Part shown: piece by piece, positions 32,191-40,647 of the stretch
Layout: each line of letters starts with the position of its first letter
Position numbering within the stretch: position 1 is the stretch's first letter
From: Streptomyces sp. TLI_235
GTDB taxonomy: Bacteria; Actinomycetota; Actinomycetes; Streptomycetales; Streptomycetaceae
Direction: 5' to 3'
Assembly (NCBI GenBank): GCA_002300355.1
Contig: NSGV01000001.1
Coordinates: 3,534,001 to 3,598,000, forward strand
Length of the DNA: 64,000 bases
Translations under genes and position numbers: made by a program
The notes under the pieces: generated by a model
Told to the model about the DNA's origin: nothing
Database searches by the model: none
The model's input: the letters and a program-made list of their open reading frames with translations, nothing else

Positions 32191-32553
32191 TCAGCGGCCG
32201 CGCCGCAGCGGGTTGATGACGCCGAACGCGCCGGTCAGCGTGGACGGGTCGACGAAGGAGCCGCCCGGGCCGTGGGTGCGCCGGAGGTTCTCGGCGAGGC
32301 CGGAGAAGGACGGGTCGACGGCGGCCCGGTAGGCGGCGAGCATGTTGACCCGCTCCGGGGTGGAGAGTTCGCGCTCGGCGCGCAGCCCGTGGCTGCGGGA
32401 GAGGTGGTACATGCCCTCCACGGTGTAGCCGGCGTCGAGCCAGGCATGCCAGAGCGCGTCGCGGTCGTCCTCCTGGCCGGCGAAGTGGTGCACGGCGCGC
32501 GGCCGGCGGCCCGCAGCGGCTGGAGCCGCTGGTGGCCCGGGGCGTCCTCTCAC
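32191..32553 (-). CDS. Short hypothetical protein, possibly a gene remnant
   Basis: Open frame of 120 residues. The C-terminal two thirds look like real protein (DALWHAWLDAGYTVEGMYHLSRSHGL, then STPERVNMLAAYRAAVDPSF), with charged and aromatic residues and normal codon bias. The N-terminus (Arg/Pro/Ala-rich) does not. No ribosome binding site and no recognised family. A 5'-truncated gene is possible. Confidence 0.35.
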   Translation of the reverse strand: MRGRPGPPAAPAAAGRRPRAVHHFAGQEDDRDALWHAWLDAGYTVEGMYHLSRSHGLRAERELSTPERVNMLAAYRAAVDPSFSGLAENLRRTHGPGGSFVDPSTLTGAFGVINPLRRGR

Positions 32554-32684
32554 TGGCCGAACTCGCCCTCGCCGCGGACCGCTGGAACCGATTCCGGTCG
32601 GACCCGGACGCCTGGGTGATGCTGCTCGGCCTCACCACCGCCGCGACCGCACCCGCGGAGCGCGGACCGCGGACCGCCCGTTGA
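32517..32684 (+). pseudogene. Possible C-terminal fragment of a methyltransferase-like gene
   Basis: A plus-strand frame ending at TGA 32682 reads RLEPLVARGVLSLAELA and then RFRSDPDAWVMLLGLTT. This looks like the C-terminus of a SAM-methyltransferase-type protein. No start or upstream domain precedes it, so it would be a remnant. The resemblance is from memory and weak. Confidence 0.3.
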
Positions 32685-32698
32685 GGGCCCCGCAGCGG

Positions 32699-32884
32699 AT
32701 GAACCCCAACCTGAAGATCTTCATCACGATCTTCTGCTACATCAGCGCCGTGGCCGGCCTGGTCACCGCGGTCATGGACGCCAGCCACAAGCCCTCGCAG
32801 ACCACCGACGCCGTCATCGCCGGCGTGCTCGGGGTGGCCTTCCTGCTCGGCGGCATCGCCCCGACCCGCAAGCCGCGCTACTGA
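32699..32884 (+). CDS. Small two-helix membrane protein
   Basis: 61 residues, with helices about 5-26 (LKIFITIFCYISAVAGLVTAV) and 38-54 (AVIAGVLGVAFLLGGIA) and a short basic C-terminus (PTRKPRY). Function unknown. A TTG at 32681 would add six residues. GAGGG lies about 11 nt before the ATG. Confidence 0.6.
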   Translation: MNPNLKIFITIFCYISAVAGLVTAVMDASHKPSQTTDAVIAGVLGVAFLLGGIAPTRKPRY

Positions 32885-32977
32885 CCGGGCCCGGGGGCCG
32901 GGGCAGCCGTGCCCCGGCCACCCGTCCCGGCCGTTCGTCCCCGCACCTGGACGAATGACTGACCCGGCATCAGATCG

Positions 32978-32989
32978 GGAACCGGTTCC
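32978..32989. promoter_or_regulatory. Palindrome GGAACCGGTTCC upstream of the secreted protein
   Basis: A perfect 12-bp palindrome about 118 nt before the ATG at 33107. It could be an operator; nothing else in 32885-33106 is recognised. Confidence 0.3.
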
Positions 32990-33106
32990 ACCTCGGTGGA
33001 GTCAGTGGTGAACGGTACGTTCCTCGTGCGGCCCCGGGCCGCACCGGAACACCGCCGACCCGGGCACCGACAGCAGGTGCGGGCGGCCACCTCGACCAGG
33101 AGAACC

Positions 33107-33727
33107 ATGAAGGCCATATTCCGGAAGGCGCGTATCGCCACTTCCGTCCTCGCCGCCGCGGCCGCCGTCGGCCTGCTGACCGCCCCGGCCGCCCAGGCCG
33201 CGCCGGCCGGTGTCGCCAACCCCGACTTCGAGGTCGGCGCGAGCGGGTGGAACACGTTCTCGGTTCCGTTCGGCACCGATCTGATCAACAACTCCTCGGC
33301 GCACCCCGCGCACTCCGGCGCCTGGAAGGCCGAACTCGGCGGCCACGGCCGGGCGGGCATGGACCGGATCTCCCAGCAGGTGACCGTCCCGGCCTTCCGG
33401 GTGCCGGTGCTCACCTTCTGGCTGCGCATCGACGCGCCGACCCCGGCCACCTTCGGCTACCACGAGCTCACCGTGGAGGCCACCGCGCCGGACGGCACCC
33501 CTTACACCCTCGTCACCCGCACCAACAAGGACAGCAGCGGCGCGTACGAGAAGGTGACCGTCACCCTGCCGAGCGCGTTCTACTCGTCCACCGAGCAGCA
33601 CACCGTGCTCTCCTTCTTCTCGGTCGACGACAGCGCGAACCGGGTGCCGTTCCTGATCGACGACGTCTCGATGGCCTACCAGATCAAGATCTACCGGCCG
33701 ATCTTCCCGCCGTTCGCCAAGCTCTGA
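33107..33727 (+). CDS. Secreted protein with a CBM-like beta-sandwich domain
   Basis: 206 residues. The Sec signal peptide (about 1-32) ends AAQAAPAG. The mature part begins VANPDFEVGASGWNTFS, the N-x-D/x-F-E-x-G-x-x-x-W opening of carbohydrate-binding-like sandwiches. It closes with a strand (VPFLIDDVSM) carrying the usual D-D pair. No catalytic domain; binding of a cell-wall or plant polymer is possible but unproven. AGGAG lies 4 nt before the ATG. Confidence 0.8.
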   Translation: MKAIFRKARIATSVLAAAAAVGLLTAPAAQAAPAGVANPDFEVGASGWNTFSVPFGTDLINNSSAHPAHSGAWKAELGGHGRAGMDRISQQVTVPAFRVPVLTFWLRIDAPTPATFGYHELTVEATAPDGTPYTLVTRTNKDSSGAYEKVTVTLPSAFYSSTEQHTVLSFFSVDDSANRVPFLIDDVSMAYQIKIYRPIFPPFAKL

Positions 33728-33741
33728 CGCCGCGTTCGTTC

Positions 33742-33774
33742 CGGCCCGCCGCCACGGGTCGGGACGGCGGGCCG
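33742..33774 (+). terminator. Hairpin after the secreted protein gene
   Basis: CGGCCCGCCG (33742-33751) pairs with CGGCGGGCCG (33765-33774) across a 13-base loop, 15 nt after the stop. Confidence 0.5.
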
Positions 33775-33840
33775 CGGACGGGGCAGGATGCCCCTGTACC
33801 CGCCGCACGCACCACCGCCGACCGCACCGGGGAGTCCAGG

Positions 33841-34392
33841 GTGACCGAGCAGCACCGGCCGTTCCTCTACGTCGTCGTCTGCGCCGCCGGCATCGCGGCC
33901 GACGTCGGCACCCTGATCACCGCCGCCCGGAACGAGGGCTGGGGCGTCGGCGTCATCGCCACCCCCAACGCCCTCGGCTTCATCGACCGGGAGGCGGTGG
34001 AGGCGCGGACCGGGCACCCCGTCCGGTCGGCCTGGCGCACCCCGGGCAGCCCGCAGCCGCTGCCCTGGGCAGACGCGATCGCGGTCGCCCCCGCCACCTT
34101 CAACACCGTCAACAAGTGGGCCGCCGGCATCTCCGACACCCTCGCCCTCGGCATCCTCTGCGAGGCCCACGGCCTCGGCACCCCCACCGCCGTCCAGCCG
34201 TACGTCAACGCCGCCCAGGCCGCCCACCCCGCCTACGCCGCCGCTCTCGACCGGCTACGCGGCATGGGCGTGCTGATCGGCGACGCCGTCCCCCACCCCG
34301 CGCGCACCGAGGCCGGCCGCGCGGACTACCGCTGGTCGGCCGTCCTCGACCTGCTGCGCCCGGTCCTCACCGCGGCCCGCGGCGGCGCCTGA
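33841..34392 (+). CDS. Flavoprotein (PPC decarboxylase-like fold)
   Basis: 183 residues of the PF02441 flavoprotein family: FLYVVVCAAGIAADVGTLITAA (phosphate-binding start), VIATPNALGFID, ADAIAVAPATFNTVNKWAAGISDTLALGIL (the P-A-T/S-x-N-T motif region) and a C-terminal dinucleotide-like helix. Relatives decarboxylate cysteinyl peptides or transfer prenyl groups to flavin; the substrate is unknown. It is a single gene, GTG start with GGGGAG upstream. Confidence 0.85.
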   Translation: MTEQHRPFLYVVVCAAGIAADVGTLITAARNEGWGVGVIATPNALGFIDREAVEARTGHPVRSAWRTPGSPQPLPWADAIAVAPATFNTVNKWAAGISDTLALGILCEAHGLGTPTAVQPYVNAAQAAHPAYAAALDRLRGMGVLIGDAVPHPARTEAGRADYRWSAVLDLLRPVLTAARGGA

Positions 34393-34404
34393 GCCACGAA
34401 ACAC

Positions 34405-34442
34405 CGAAGTCCGGCACCGCGTCTCGCCGGTGCCGGACTTCG
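34405..34442. terminator. Bidirectional terminator between flavoprotein and tRNA-Lys
   Basis: A perfect 15-bp stem CGAAGTCCGGCACCG / CGGTGCCGGACTTCG with an eight-base loop, placed between two convergent transcription units. Confidence 0.88.
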
Positions 34443-34451
34443 CCGAACAAG

Positions 34452-34524
34452 TGGGCCGCCAGGGGCTCGAACCCTGAACCTACGGATTAAAAGTCCGCAG
34501 CTCTGCCAATTGAGCTAGCGGCCC
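34452..34524 (-). tRNA. tRNA-Lys (UUU)
   Basis: A 73-nt cloverleaf on the minus strand: acceptor GGGCCGC / GCGGCCC with discriminator A, anticodon loop CTTTTAA (anticodon TTT), T-loop GGTTCGAGCC. CCA is not encoded. A TAGGAT -10 lies about 43 nt upstream. Confidence 0.97.
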
Positions 34525-34567
34525 GCCGGCGGGCGCGACCATGCTGGTACAGCGCTCGCCGGGGCAG

Positions 34568-34573
34568 ATCCTA
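34568..34573 (-). promoter_or_regulatory. -10 element for tRNA-Lys
   Basis: TAGGAT read on the minus strand, about 44 nt before the tRNA 5' end. No matching -35 was found at 17-18 nt. Confidence 0.4.
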
Positions 34574-34645
34574 CCCGGTGATCCCCCGGGGGCCGCCAGG
34601 GGATTGTGCGCCGCGCCGGGGCTCGAACCGGTGCACGGACGCCGG

Positions 34646-35320
34646 TCAGGCCGCCGCGGCCAGGTGGACGGCCCGGACGCGGCGCAGCCAGGCCTCGGCC
34701 GGGGCCTCGTCGGGCCTCTCCGGCAGCACGCCGGGACGGTCGAACCGGTCCTCCGCCGCGGCCAGCAGCCCGGCTGCCTCGTCGGGTCGTTCGGCGTAGC
34801 GCTCGCCGAGGGCGCGGACCCGCTCGGGGTCGGCGAGCCGGACGACGATCTCGCCGGTCTCGTGCAGGGCGAGGCCCTGCTCGACCAGCCGGACGAGGTG
34901 CCGGGCGTGCTTGGCGGCCCTGGCCCGCGCGGCGGGATCGGCGGTGTCCCGGGTCATCAGTTTCCTGAACTGCTGGGTGGCGTAGCCGAGGTAGGAGCGG
35001 CGGACGGCGTGCCCGCTGAGGAAGGACCGCCGGATGCCGACGAGTTCCTCGCCCAGCGGGGTGCGCACCTCGTACAGGTCCTCCGGCAGCCAGGCGAGTT
35101 CGGAGGCGGTGGGGTTGCAGCTCAGCGCGAGCCGGCACCACTTGGCGGCCTCGTGCAGGGTGCGGTCGGGCGCGGTGGTGACGTGCGACTCGGCGGGCCG
35201 GTGCAGGCCGTGGAAGTCGACGGTGGGGGCGGCGAACAGGCCGAGCCGGTCGATGTCCGAGCCGGCGTGGGCCAGGCCGTAGGCGGTGGAGCCGACGATG
35301 CCGGCGAGCAGGACGTGCAC
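34646..35320 (-). CDS. Nucleotidyltransferase of the RlaP / Pol-beta superfamily
   Basis: 224 residues. The core motif is GIVGSTAYGLAHAGSDIDRLGLF (G-S...D-x-D), with catalytic acidic residues near 22-24 as in PF10127. Family members are linked to RNA ligase and repair systems in other bacteria, but no such partner lies next to it. The helical C-terminal part contains LMTRDTADPAARARAAKHARHLVRLVEQGLAL. GTG 35320 has GGAG 8 nt upstream. It is divergent from the winged-helix gene at 35471. Confidence 0.82.
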   Translation of the reverse strand: MHVLLAGIVGSTAYGLAHAGSDIDRLGLFAAPTVDFHGLHRPAESHVTTAPDRTLHEAAKWCRLALSCNPTASELAWLPEDLYEVRTPLGEELVGIRRSFLSGHAVRRSYLGYATQQFRKLMTRDTADPAARARAAKHARHLVRLVEQGLALHETGEIVVRLADPERVRALGERYAERPDEAAGLLAAAEDRFDRPGVLPERPDEAPAEAWLRRVRAVHLAAAA

Positions 35321-35470
35321 GGGCGTCTCCGTCCGTCGGGGGGTCGGGAGGTCCGGGGAACCCGGAAGGGGGCCGGACCGGCAGTCTGCCGTGCGGTCTC
35401 GGTTGAGCGCGACCGAATTGTCGGTAGGTCGCTCCGCCCGCCCGCCGCGCGGCGCGCCGATACTGGGCGC

Positions 35471-36679
35471 ATGGCGAACGGGCTGATCGACAGCGAGGTC
35501 CCGGCGGCGAGGCTCAGGGCCTGGTGGGCGCACCGGCAGTGGCTGGAGGGCGGGCCCGGCGGGGCGCACGCGGGCGCCTCCGCGGCCGAGGTGCTGGCCG
35601 CGACCGGCTGGGCCCGTTCGGTGGGCGGCGCGGCACCGTACCTGGGCCTGTTCGCCCGGGCCGGCCTGCACCGGGAGGCGGTGGACGCCGCGGTGGCCGG
35701 GCTGGAGGTGCACGAGCTGCCGTCCGCCCGCGGCTGCACCTACGTGCTGCCGGCGCAGGACTTCGCGCTGGGCCTGGCCGCGGGAGCCGGTGTCCCGGAG
35801 AGCGAGATCGCCTCGGCGGTGAAGCACCTCGGCGTCACCCGGGACGAGATCGAGAAGCTGTGCCTCACGATCGGCCATCTCCTCGCGCCGGACGCTCCGT
35901 TGGAGCCTGCGGCGATCCGCGAGGCGGCGGGCGGGGCCGTCCGGTCGCTCGGCGACGCGGGCCGAAAGCGCGGGGTGTCGACCACGCTGCCGCTGGCGCT
36001 GGGTCTGCTGCAGGCCCGCGGCCAGGCCCGCCGGGTTCCGGTCAACGGCCGCCTGGACCAACAGCGTTACGGCTACGTGCGGTGGGACCAGCCGGTGCGG
36101 GGCTCGGCCGCGGAGCTCGCCGAGCGCTACCTCGCCTGGGCCGCGCCGGCGGCCGTCCGGCACCTGCGGTGGTTCACCGGCTTCACCGCGGCGACCGCCA
36201 AGGCCGCACTGGCGCCGCTCGACCTGGTGACCCTGCCCGGCACCGATCTGCTGCTGCCGGCGGCCCTGGTGGACGAGTTCGAGTCCTTCGAGCCGCCCGC
36301 CGAGCCCTCGTACGCGCTGCTCGCCGGGATCGACGGCGTCCACCTGCTGCACCGGGACCTGCCGCGGCTGCTGGACCCGGCCGACGCCGGGCGGACACTG
36401 CCGGCCGGGCGGGCCGGGCGCAGCTTCGGCACCGAGGCCGACCCGCAGAGCCATGTCGTGGTGGACCGCGGCCGGATCGTCGGGCTCTGGGAGTACGACC
36501 CGGAGCAGCGCGAGATCGTGCACCAGCTGTACGTGCCGATGGACGCGGCGCTGCGCGAGGCGATCGACCGCACCGAGGCGTTCGTCCGCGAGGAGCTCGG
36601 CGACGCCCGCGGGTTCAGCCTGGACTCGCCGAAGAGCCGGGCGCCCAGGATCGAGGCGCTGCGCGCGGCCGCGGGCTGA
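35471..36679 (+). CDS. Winged-helix DNA-binding protein (HTH_42, AlkZ/YcaQ-like superfamily)
   Basis: 402 residues. The pattern of tandem winged-helix domains is visible. It includes a WARSVGGAAPYLGLFARAGLHREAVD start, a central VPVNGRLDQQRYGYVRW strand pair, RYLAWAAPAAVRHLRWFTGFT and a C-terminal VVVDRGRIVGLWEYD beta-sheet. AlkZ/YcaQ members unhook DNA crosslinks; whether the catalytic Gln motif is present here I cannot establish. ATG 35471 is 6 nt after GATACT and has no Shine-Dalgarno, so it is likely leaderless. Confidence 0.78.
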   Translation: MANGLIDSEVPAARLRAWWAHRQWLEGGPGGAHAGASAAEVLAATGWARSVGGAAPYLGLFARAGLHREAVDAAVAGLEVHELPSARGCTYVLPAQDFALGLAAGAGVPESEIASAVKHLGVTRDEIEKLCLTIGHLLAPDAPLEPAAIREAAGGAVRSLGDAGRKRGVSTTLPLALGLLQARGQARRVPVNGRLDQQRYGYVRWDQPVRGSAAELAERYLAWAAPAAVRHLRWFTGFTAATAKAALAPLDLVTLPGTDLLLPAALVDEFESFEPPAEPSYALLAGIDGVHLLHRDLPRLLDPADAGRTLPAGRAGRSFGTEADPQSHVVVDRGRIVGLWEYDPEQREIVHQLYVPMDAALREAIDRTEAFVREELGDARGFSLDSPKSRAPRIEALRAAAG

Positions 36680-36685
36680 CGCCCG

Positions 36686-37270
36686 CTACAGCTCGGTCGG
36701 GATGTACTCGAAGGTGGCGGCCCCGGGCACGCCGCGGGCGAGGCCGGCGGCCAGCGCGGGCGGCACCGCGGCGTACACCCCGGGCTCCAGCGGAACGTCG
36801 GGGTAGACGAGCCGTTCCTGCACCGGCGTGGTCGCGAAGCGGGCGTCCATGCCCGGCCGGTTGCCGCGCGGGTCGATCCGCACCCACTCCGGCCGCCCGG
36901 GCAGGCGGACGGCCGCCAGGCCGTGCAGCCGCTCCACCCGCTGGTAGCACAGGCCGGCCGGGATGCCCTCGGCACGCAGCAGGGCCACCAGCAGGTGGGC
37001 CTTGCCGTGGCAGACGGCGTCGCCCGCGGCGAGCACGTCGGAGGCGCGGACGGCGGCGCTCCACCGGTCCACGTCGTAGGAGTGCGCCACCTGGTCGCGG
37101 ACGTACTCGTACAGGGCGCGTGCCGTCTCCTCCGCGCTCGCCCCGCGCAGTTCGCGGGCGAGCGCCCGGATCGCGGGGTGCCGGTGGTCGATCAGGGCGT
37201 CCGCGGCCAGGAAGGCCGCGTCGTCGGTGCGGGCGGCGGTGTCCGGCTCGGCGGCGGGCTGCGCGGTCAT
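36686..37270 (-). CDS. Transglutaminase-like cysteine protease-fold protein
   Basis: 194 residues. The catalytic Cys is in GDAVCHGKAHLLVALLRAEGIPAG, the His in LHGLAAVRL and the Asp in WVRIDPRG, in the order C-H-D of the transglutaminase-like family (PF01841). It has no signal peptide, so it is cytosolic. It may be a peptidase or amidase; the substrate is unknown. The 3' end nearly abuts the convergent winged-helix gene (6 nt). Confidence 0.85.
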   Translation of the reverse strand: MTAQPAAEPDTAARTDDAAFLAADALIDHRHPAIRALARELRGASAEETARALYEYVRDQVAHSYDVDRWSAAVRASDVLAAGDAVCHGKAHLLVALLRAEGIPAGLCYQRVERLHGLAAVRLPGRPEWVRIDPRGNRPGMDARFATTPVQERLVYPDVPLEPGVYAAVPPALAAGLARGVPGAATFEYIPTEL

Positions 37271-37351
37271 GGACCCATGTTCTCGGGCCCACACACCGGC
37301 CGTCCCGGATTTCCACACTGTGGACACGGCAGGGTCGGATACGGTCGGGCC

Positions 37352-38101
37352 ATGAGCGACGACGTCCTTGTGGTCACCGGCGGCGGACGCGGGATCGGGG
37401 CCGCCACCGCCAGGCTGGCGGCGGCCCGCGGCCACCGGGTCTGCATCAACTACCTCAACGACAGCGTCTCGGCCCAGGCCGTGGTGGACGGCATCCGTGC
37501 CCAGGGCGGCACCGCGATCGCCGTCCGGGCGGACGTCAGCCGGGCCGAGGGCGCGCGGCGGCTGTTCGAGACGGTGGACGAGCGGCTCGGCACGCTCACC
37601 GCCCTGGTGAACAACGCCGGCACGCTGGAGAAGCAGTGCCGCCTCGACGCGTTGGACGAGGACCGGCTGGCCCGGATCTGGGCGGCGAACATCACCGGCC
37701 CGTTCCTGTGCGCGGGCGAGGCGGTGCGCCGGATGTCCACCCGCTACGGCGGGCGCGGCGGGGCGATCGTCAACGTGTCCTCGGCGGCCTCCCGGCTGGG
37801 CTCGCCCAACGAGTACGTGGACTACGCCGCGTCCAAGGGCGCGCTGGACTCGATGACCCGCGGGCTGGCCCTGGAGGTCGCCGGCGAGGGCATCCGGGTC
37901 AACGCCGTCCGGCCGGGCCTGATCCACACGGACATCCATGCGCTGGGCGGCGAGCCGGGCCGGGTCGACCGGGTCGCTCCCGGGCTGCCGATGGGCCGCG
38001 GGGGACGGCCGGAGGAGGTCGCCGAGGGCATCCTCTTCCTGCTCTCGCCCGCCTCCTCGTACACCACCGGGGCCTTCCTGGACCTCGCCGGCGGGCGCTG
38101 A
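37352..38101 (+). CDS. SDR-family oxidoreductase
   Basis: 249 residues. Cofactor loop TGGGRGIG (9-16), NNAG (about 89-92), catalytic Ser in IVNVSSAAS and YxxxK as YAASK, then the C-terminal RVNAVRPGLIHTDIHA. The classical SDR layout is complete; NADP(H) preference is likely from the basic start. The substrate is unknown. ATG 37352 lies 6 nt after TACGGT without a Shine-Dalgarno (leaderless candidate). Confidence 0.92.
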   Translation: MSDDVLVVTGGGRGIGAATARLAAARGHRVCINYLNDSVSAQAVVDGIRAQGGTAIAVRADVSRAEGARRLFETVDERLGTLTALVNNAGTLEKQCRLDALDEDRLARIWAANITGPFLCAGEAVRRMSTRYGGRGGAIVNVSSAASRLGSPNEYVDYAASKGALDSMTRGLALEVAGEGIRVNAVRPGLIHTDIHALGGEPGRVDRVAPGLPMGRGGRPEEVAEGILFLLSPASSYTTGAFLDLAGGR

Positions 38102-38169
38102 CCCGCACGGCGGGGCGAGTCGGGCGATCCGGGCCGAGTGGCGCGGCCGGGCGGCCTACCGTTGGCCCC

Positions 38170-38985
38170 ATGACCGAGAGCGAGTTCGACTCCGCCGTCG
38201 ACACCGACGCCGCTGTTACCGCCACCACCGTGTCCTCGGGGACGGCCGCCGCCGACGGCGGGGCCCCCGCCGGTGTCCCCGACCGCCTCGACTACCAACG
38301 GTCCCGGCCGCACCCGGCCGTCCCGGACGTGCCCAACTTCCGGGACGCCGGGGTGGGCGCCGTCCGCCCCGGCGTGCTGTTCCGCTCCGGCACCCTCGCC
38401 CTGCTCACCCCGCAGGGCGCCCAGGCGCTGAAGGCGCTCGGCATCCGGGTCGTGGTCGACCTGCGCACCGCGAGCGAGCGCAGCCGCTGGCCGGACGAGC
38501 GGCACGGCCTGGACTACCTGGACCACCACCTGCCGCTGCTGCCGGACCGGGCGGAGACCGGCGTCGAGTGGCCCTCCGGGGCGCTCCCGGTCTACCTGTT
38601 CATGGCCGAGACCGGCGGGTACGCGATCGCCGGGACGGTCCGCCGGCTCGCCGCGCCGGACGGTACACCCGCGATCGTCCACTGCGCCGTCGGCAAGGAC
38701 CGCACCGGGCTGACCGTCGCCGTGCTGCACCACCTCGCGGGGCTCTCCGAGGACGAGATCGTCGCGGACTTCCTCCGCTCCAACGTGCACCTCGGCCTGG
38801 ATCGCGGGCCCGTGCCCTACCTGGACGAGAACGGCGAGGAGCAACTCTCCCACCCGGTGGAGGCGGAGAACCTGCTCGCCGCCCTAACCCGGATGCGCGA
38901 ACTGCACGGCTCGATCGAGGGCTACCTGCTCGCCCACGGCGTCACCGAGGAGGAACTCGCGGCGCTGCGCGCCAGGTTGGTCTGA
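38170..38985 (+). CDS. Tyrosine-protein phosphatase (DSP/PTP-like, PF13350 type)
   Basis: 271 residues. NFRDAG near residue 57 is the usual N-terminal mark. VVVDLRTASERSRWPDE follows, and the P-loop is HCAVGKDRTGLT (H-C-x5-R). The helix after it ends in ADFLRSN. Relatives dephosphorylate phosphotyrosine or phosphoinositides. The first 40 residues are Asp/Ala/Thr-rich and probably disordered. ATG 38170 is 7 nt after TACCGT and leaderless by appearance. Confidence 0.9.
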   Translation: MTESEFDSAVDTDAAVTATTVSSGTAAADGGAPAGVPDRLDYQRSRPHPAVPDVPNFRDAGVGAVRPGVLFRSGTLALLTPQGAQALKALGIRVVVDLRTASERSRWPDERHGLDYLDHHLPLLPDRAETGVEWPSGALPVYLFMAETGGYAIAGTVRRLAAPDGTPAIVHCAVGKDRTGLTVAVLHHLAGLSEDEIVADFLRSNVHLGLDRGPVPYLDENGEEQLSHPVEAENLLAALTRMRELHGSIEGYLLAHGVTEEELAALRARLV

Positions 38986-39000
38986 CCGGGCGGCGCCGGC

Positions 39001-40152
39001 TCAGCCGCGGCCGAGCCGGTGCCGCTCCTCCCAACCGAAGGCGCCCGCCATCAGGACGGCGATCGCACCGAGTTGGACCAGCGCGGCGGTGCGGGTGCCC
39101 AACGGGACGGTCGCCGCCACCAGTGCCGCCGCCACCAGGCGGGGCAGCAGCGGGCGCAGCCCGAAGACGTTCCGGATCCCGGTGTTGGCGACCAGGAAGA
39201 GCGCCGGACCGGCGGCCAGCACGGCGGCCTGGCCGGTGGGCAGGGCGGCGGTCGGGTGGGCGACGGCCGACTCGGCGCCGGCCGCGAAGAGGATCACCGC
39301 GAGCAGCAGCGCGTAGTGGCCGAGGTTGTGGACGCGGATCGCGATGCGGTTGCGCCGGTCGTCGTCCAGCAGCGTCATCACGGCGACCGCCCGCTCGTCG
39401 TCGTCGTGCCCGAAGTAGGCCCACCACAGGCCGACGCAGACCGCGAGCGCGCAGACCGCCGCACCGACCGGCCCCGGGGTGAGCTCCGGATGGCCCGCGG
39501 CCCCGGCGCCCAGGGCGACCACCGACTCGCCGAAGGCCACGATCACCACCAGCCCGTGCCGCTCCACGAAGTGGTCCGCCCGCAGGTGGAACTGCGGCAG
39601 GTCGACCAGGTACGGGTTGGCGATCTGCAACGCCAGCGAGGCCGTCCACAGGGCGAGTTGGACCGTGCCCTGCAGGTATCCGCCGACCACCACCAGGGCC
39701 GCGATGGCCAGGTTCAGCCCGCCCATCCGCAGCACCGGCCCGCGGGCGACCCCGGTGGTGGCGAACATCCCGGTGTGCACGGCGATCACCAGCAGGTACG
39801 CCCAGCCGAAGGCGGCCCCGCTGCCCTCGAAGGCGTGCGGCACCGCGAGCGAGACCACCAGGAACCCGGTCATGCCGAGCAGCAGGAAGGCCCGCCGGGG
39901 GTGGGTGGACGGCGACAGCGCGTTGGTCAGCCAGATGAACGCGTCGTACATCCACCAGATCACCGCGAGCATCACGAGGACCCGCACCAGCCCGCCGGGG
40001 GTGAGGTGGTGGACCAGGCTGGCGGTCAGCTGGGTGATGGTGAAGACGAAGACGAGGTCGAAGAAGAGCTCCAGCGGGCCGACCCGCAGTTCGGTCTCGC
40101 CCTGGAGTTCGGTCTCGCCCTGGGCGGCGGTGCTCCCGGTGGCAGTGGTCAC
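39001..40152 (-). CDS. Low-temperature-requirement A (LtrA) family membrane protein
   Basis: 383 residues with about 10-12 membrane helices. The signature VGPLELFFDLVFVFTITQL follows a short cytoplasmic N-terminus that contains a small duplication (GETELQGETELR). Further on, HFVERHGLVVIVAFGESVVALG is a second family mark. Function is poorly defined; named from a Listeria gene. GTG start at 40152. It is convergent with the phosphatase gene. Confidence 0.9.
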   Translation of the reverse strand: MTTATGSTAAQGETELQGETELRVGPLELFFDLVFVFTITQLTASLVHHLTPGGLVRVLVMLAVIWWMYDAFIWLTNALSPSTHPRRAFLLLGMTGFLVVSLAVPHAFEGSGAAFGWAYLLVIAVHTGMFATTGVARGPVLRMGGLNLAIAALVVVGGYLQGTVQLALWTASLALQIANPYLVDLPQFHLRADHFVERHGLVVIVAFGESVVALGAGAAGHPELTPGPVGAAVCALAVCVGLWWAYFGHDDDERAVAVMTLLDDDRRNRIAIRVHNLGHYALLLAVILFAAGAESAVAHPTAALPTGQAAVLAAGPALFLVANTGIRNVFGLRPLLPRLVAAALVAATVPLGTRTAALVQLGAIAVLMAGAFGWEERHRLGRG

Positions 40153-40299
40153 GGCCGCGAGTATGGATCAACTCGGCCGCCGCCGGGCGGCTTTTCGGGC
40201 CGATCGGGCGCCGGATCGCGGGGTGCGGCCCCTCCCCGGGCCGGCCCGGGGGCGCGGGTTATGGTCGAGGGACTGGTCCCCGGACGGAGGAGTACGGCA

Positions 40300-40602
40300 A
40301 TGGCGGGTGTCCCGAGCACGGCGGTGGCGGCGGCCGGGCTGATCGGCGGGTACGGCACGGCGCGGTGGACCGGGCGCCGTGAGCTCGGCGGGGCGGTGCT
40401 CGCCGCCGCCGGGGCCACCGCGGCCGTCCAGTGGCACCGCCAGGCGGGCCCGGCCACCGCCGCGGCGCTGACCGGCCTGTACGTCGCGGCGTTCGGCGGC
40501 TCACACCCGCTGGCGAAGAAGATCGGCGCCTGGCCGTCCGTCCTCGCCGTGACCGGCGTGGTCGCCGCCGCCTCCGTGCTGGCCACCCGCCGCGGCGCCT
40601 GA
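40300..40602 (+). CDS. Small hydrophobic protein
   Basis: 100 residues, Ala/Gly-rich with three to four short hydrophobic segments (STAVAAAGLIGGYG, ELGGAVLAAAGATAAV, AAALTGLYVAAFGGS, VLAVTGVVAAASVLA). It is probably membrane-associated. GGAGGAGT lies about 8 nt before the ATG. No family recognised. Confidence 0.65.
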   Translation: MAGVPSTAVAAAGLIGGYGTARWTGRRELGGAVLAAAGATAAVQWHRQAGPATAAALTGLYVAAFGGSHPLAKKIGAWPSVLAVTGVVAAASVLATRRGA

Positions 40603-40647
40603 ATCCCGCACGCGGCCGGCTCGGGCGGCCCCGGTAGCTCGGGCGGC

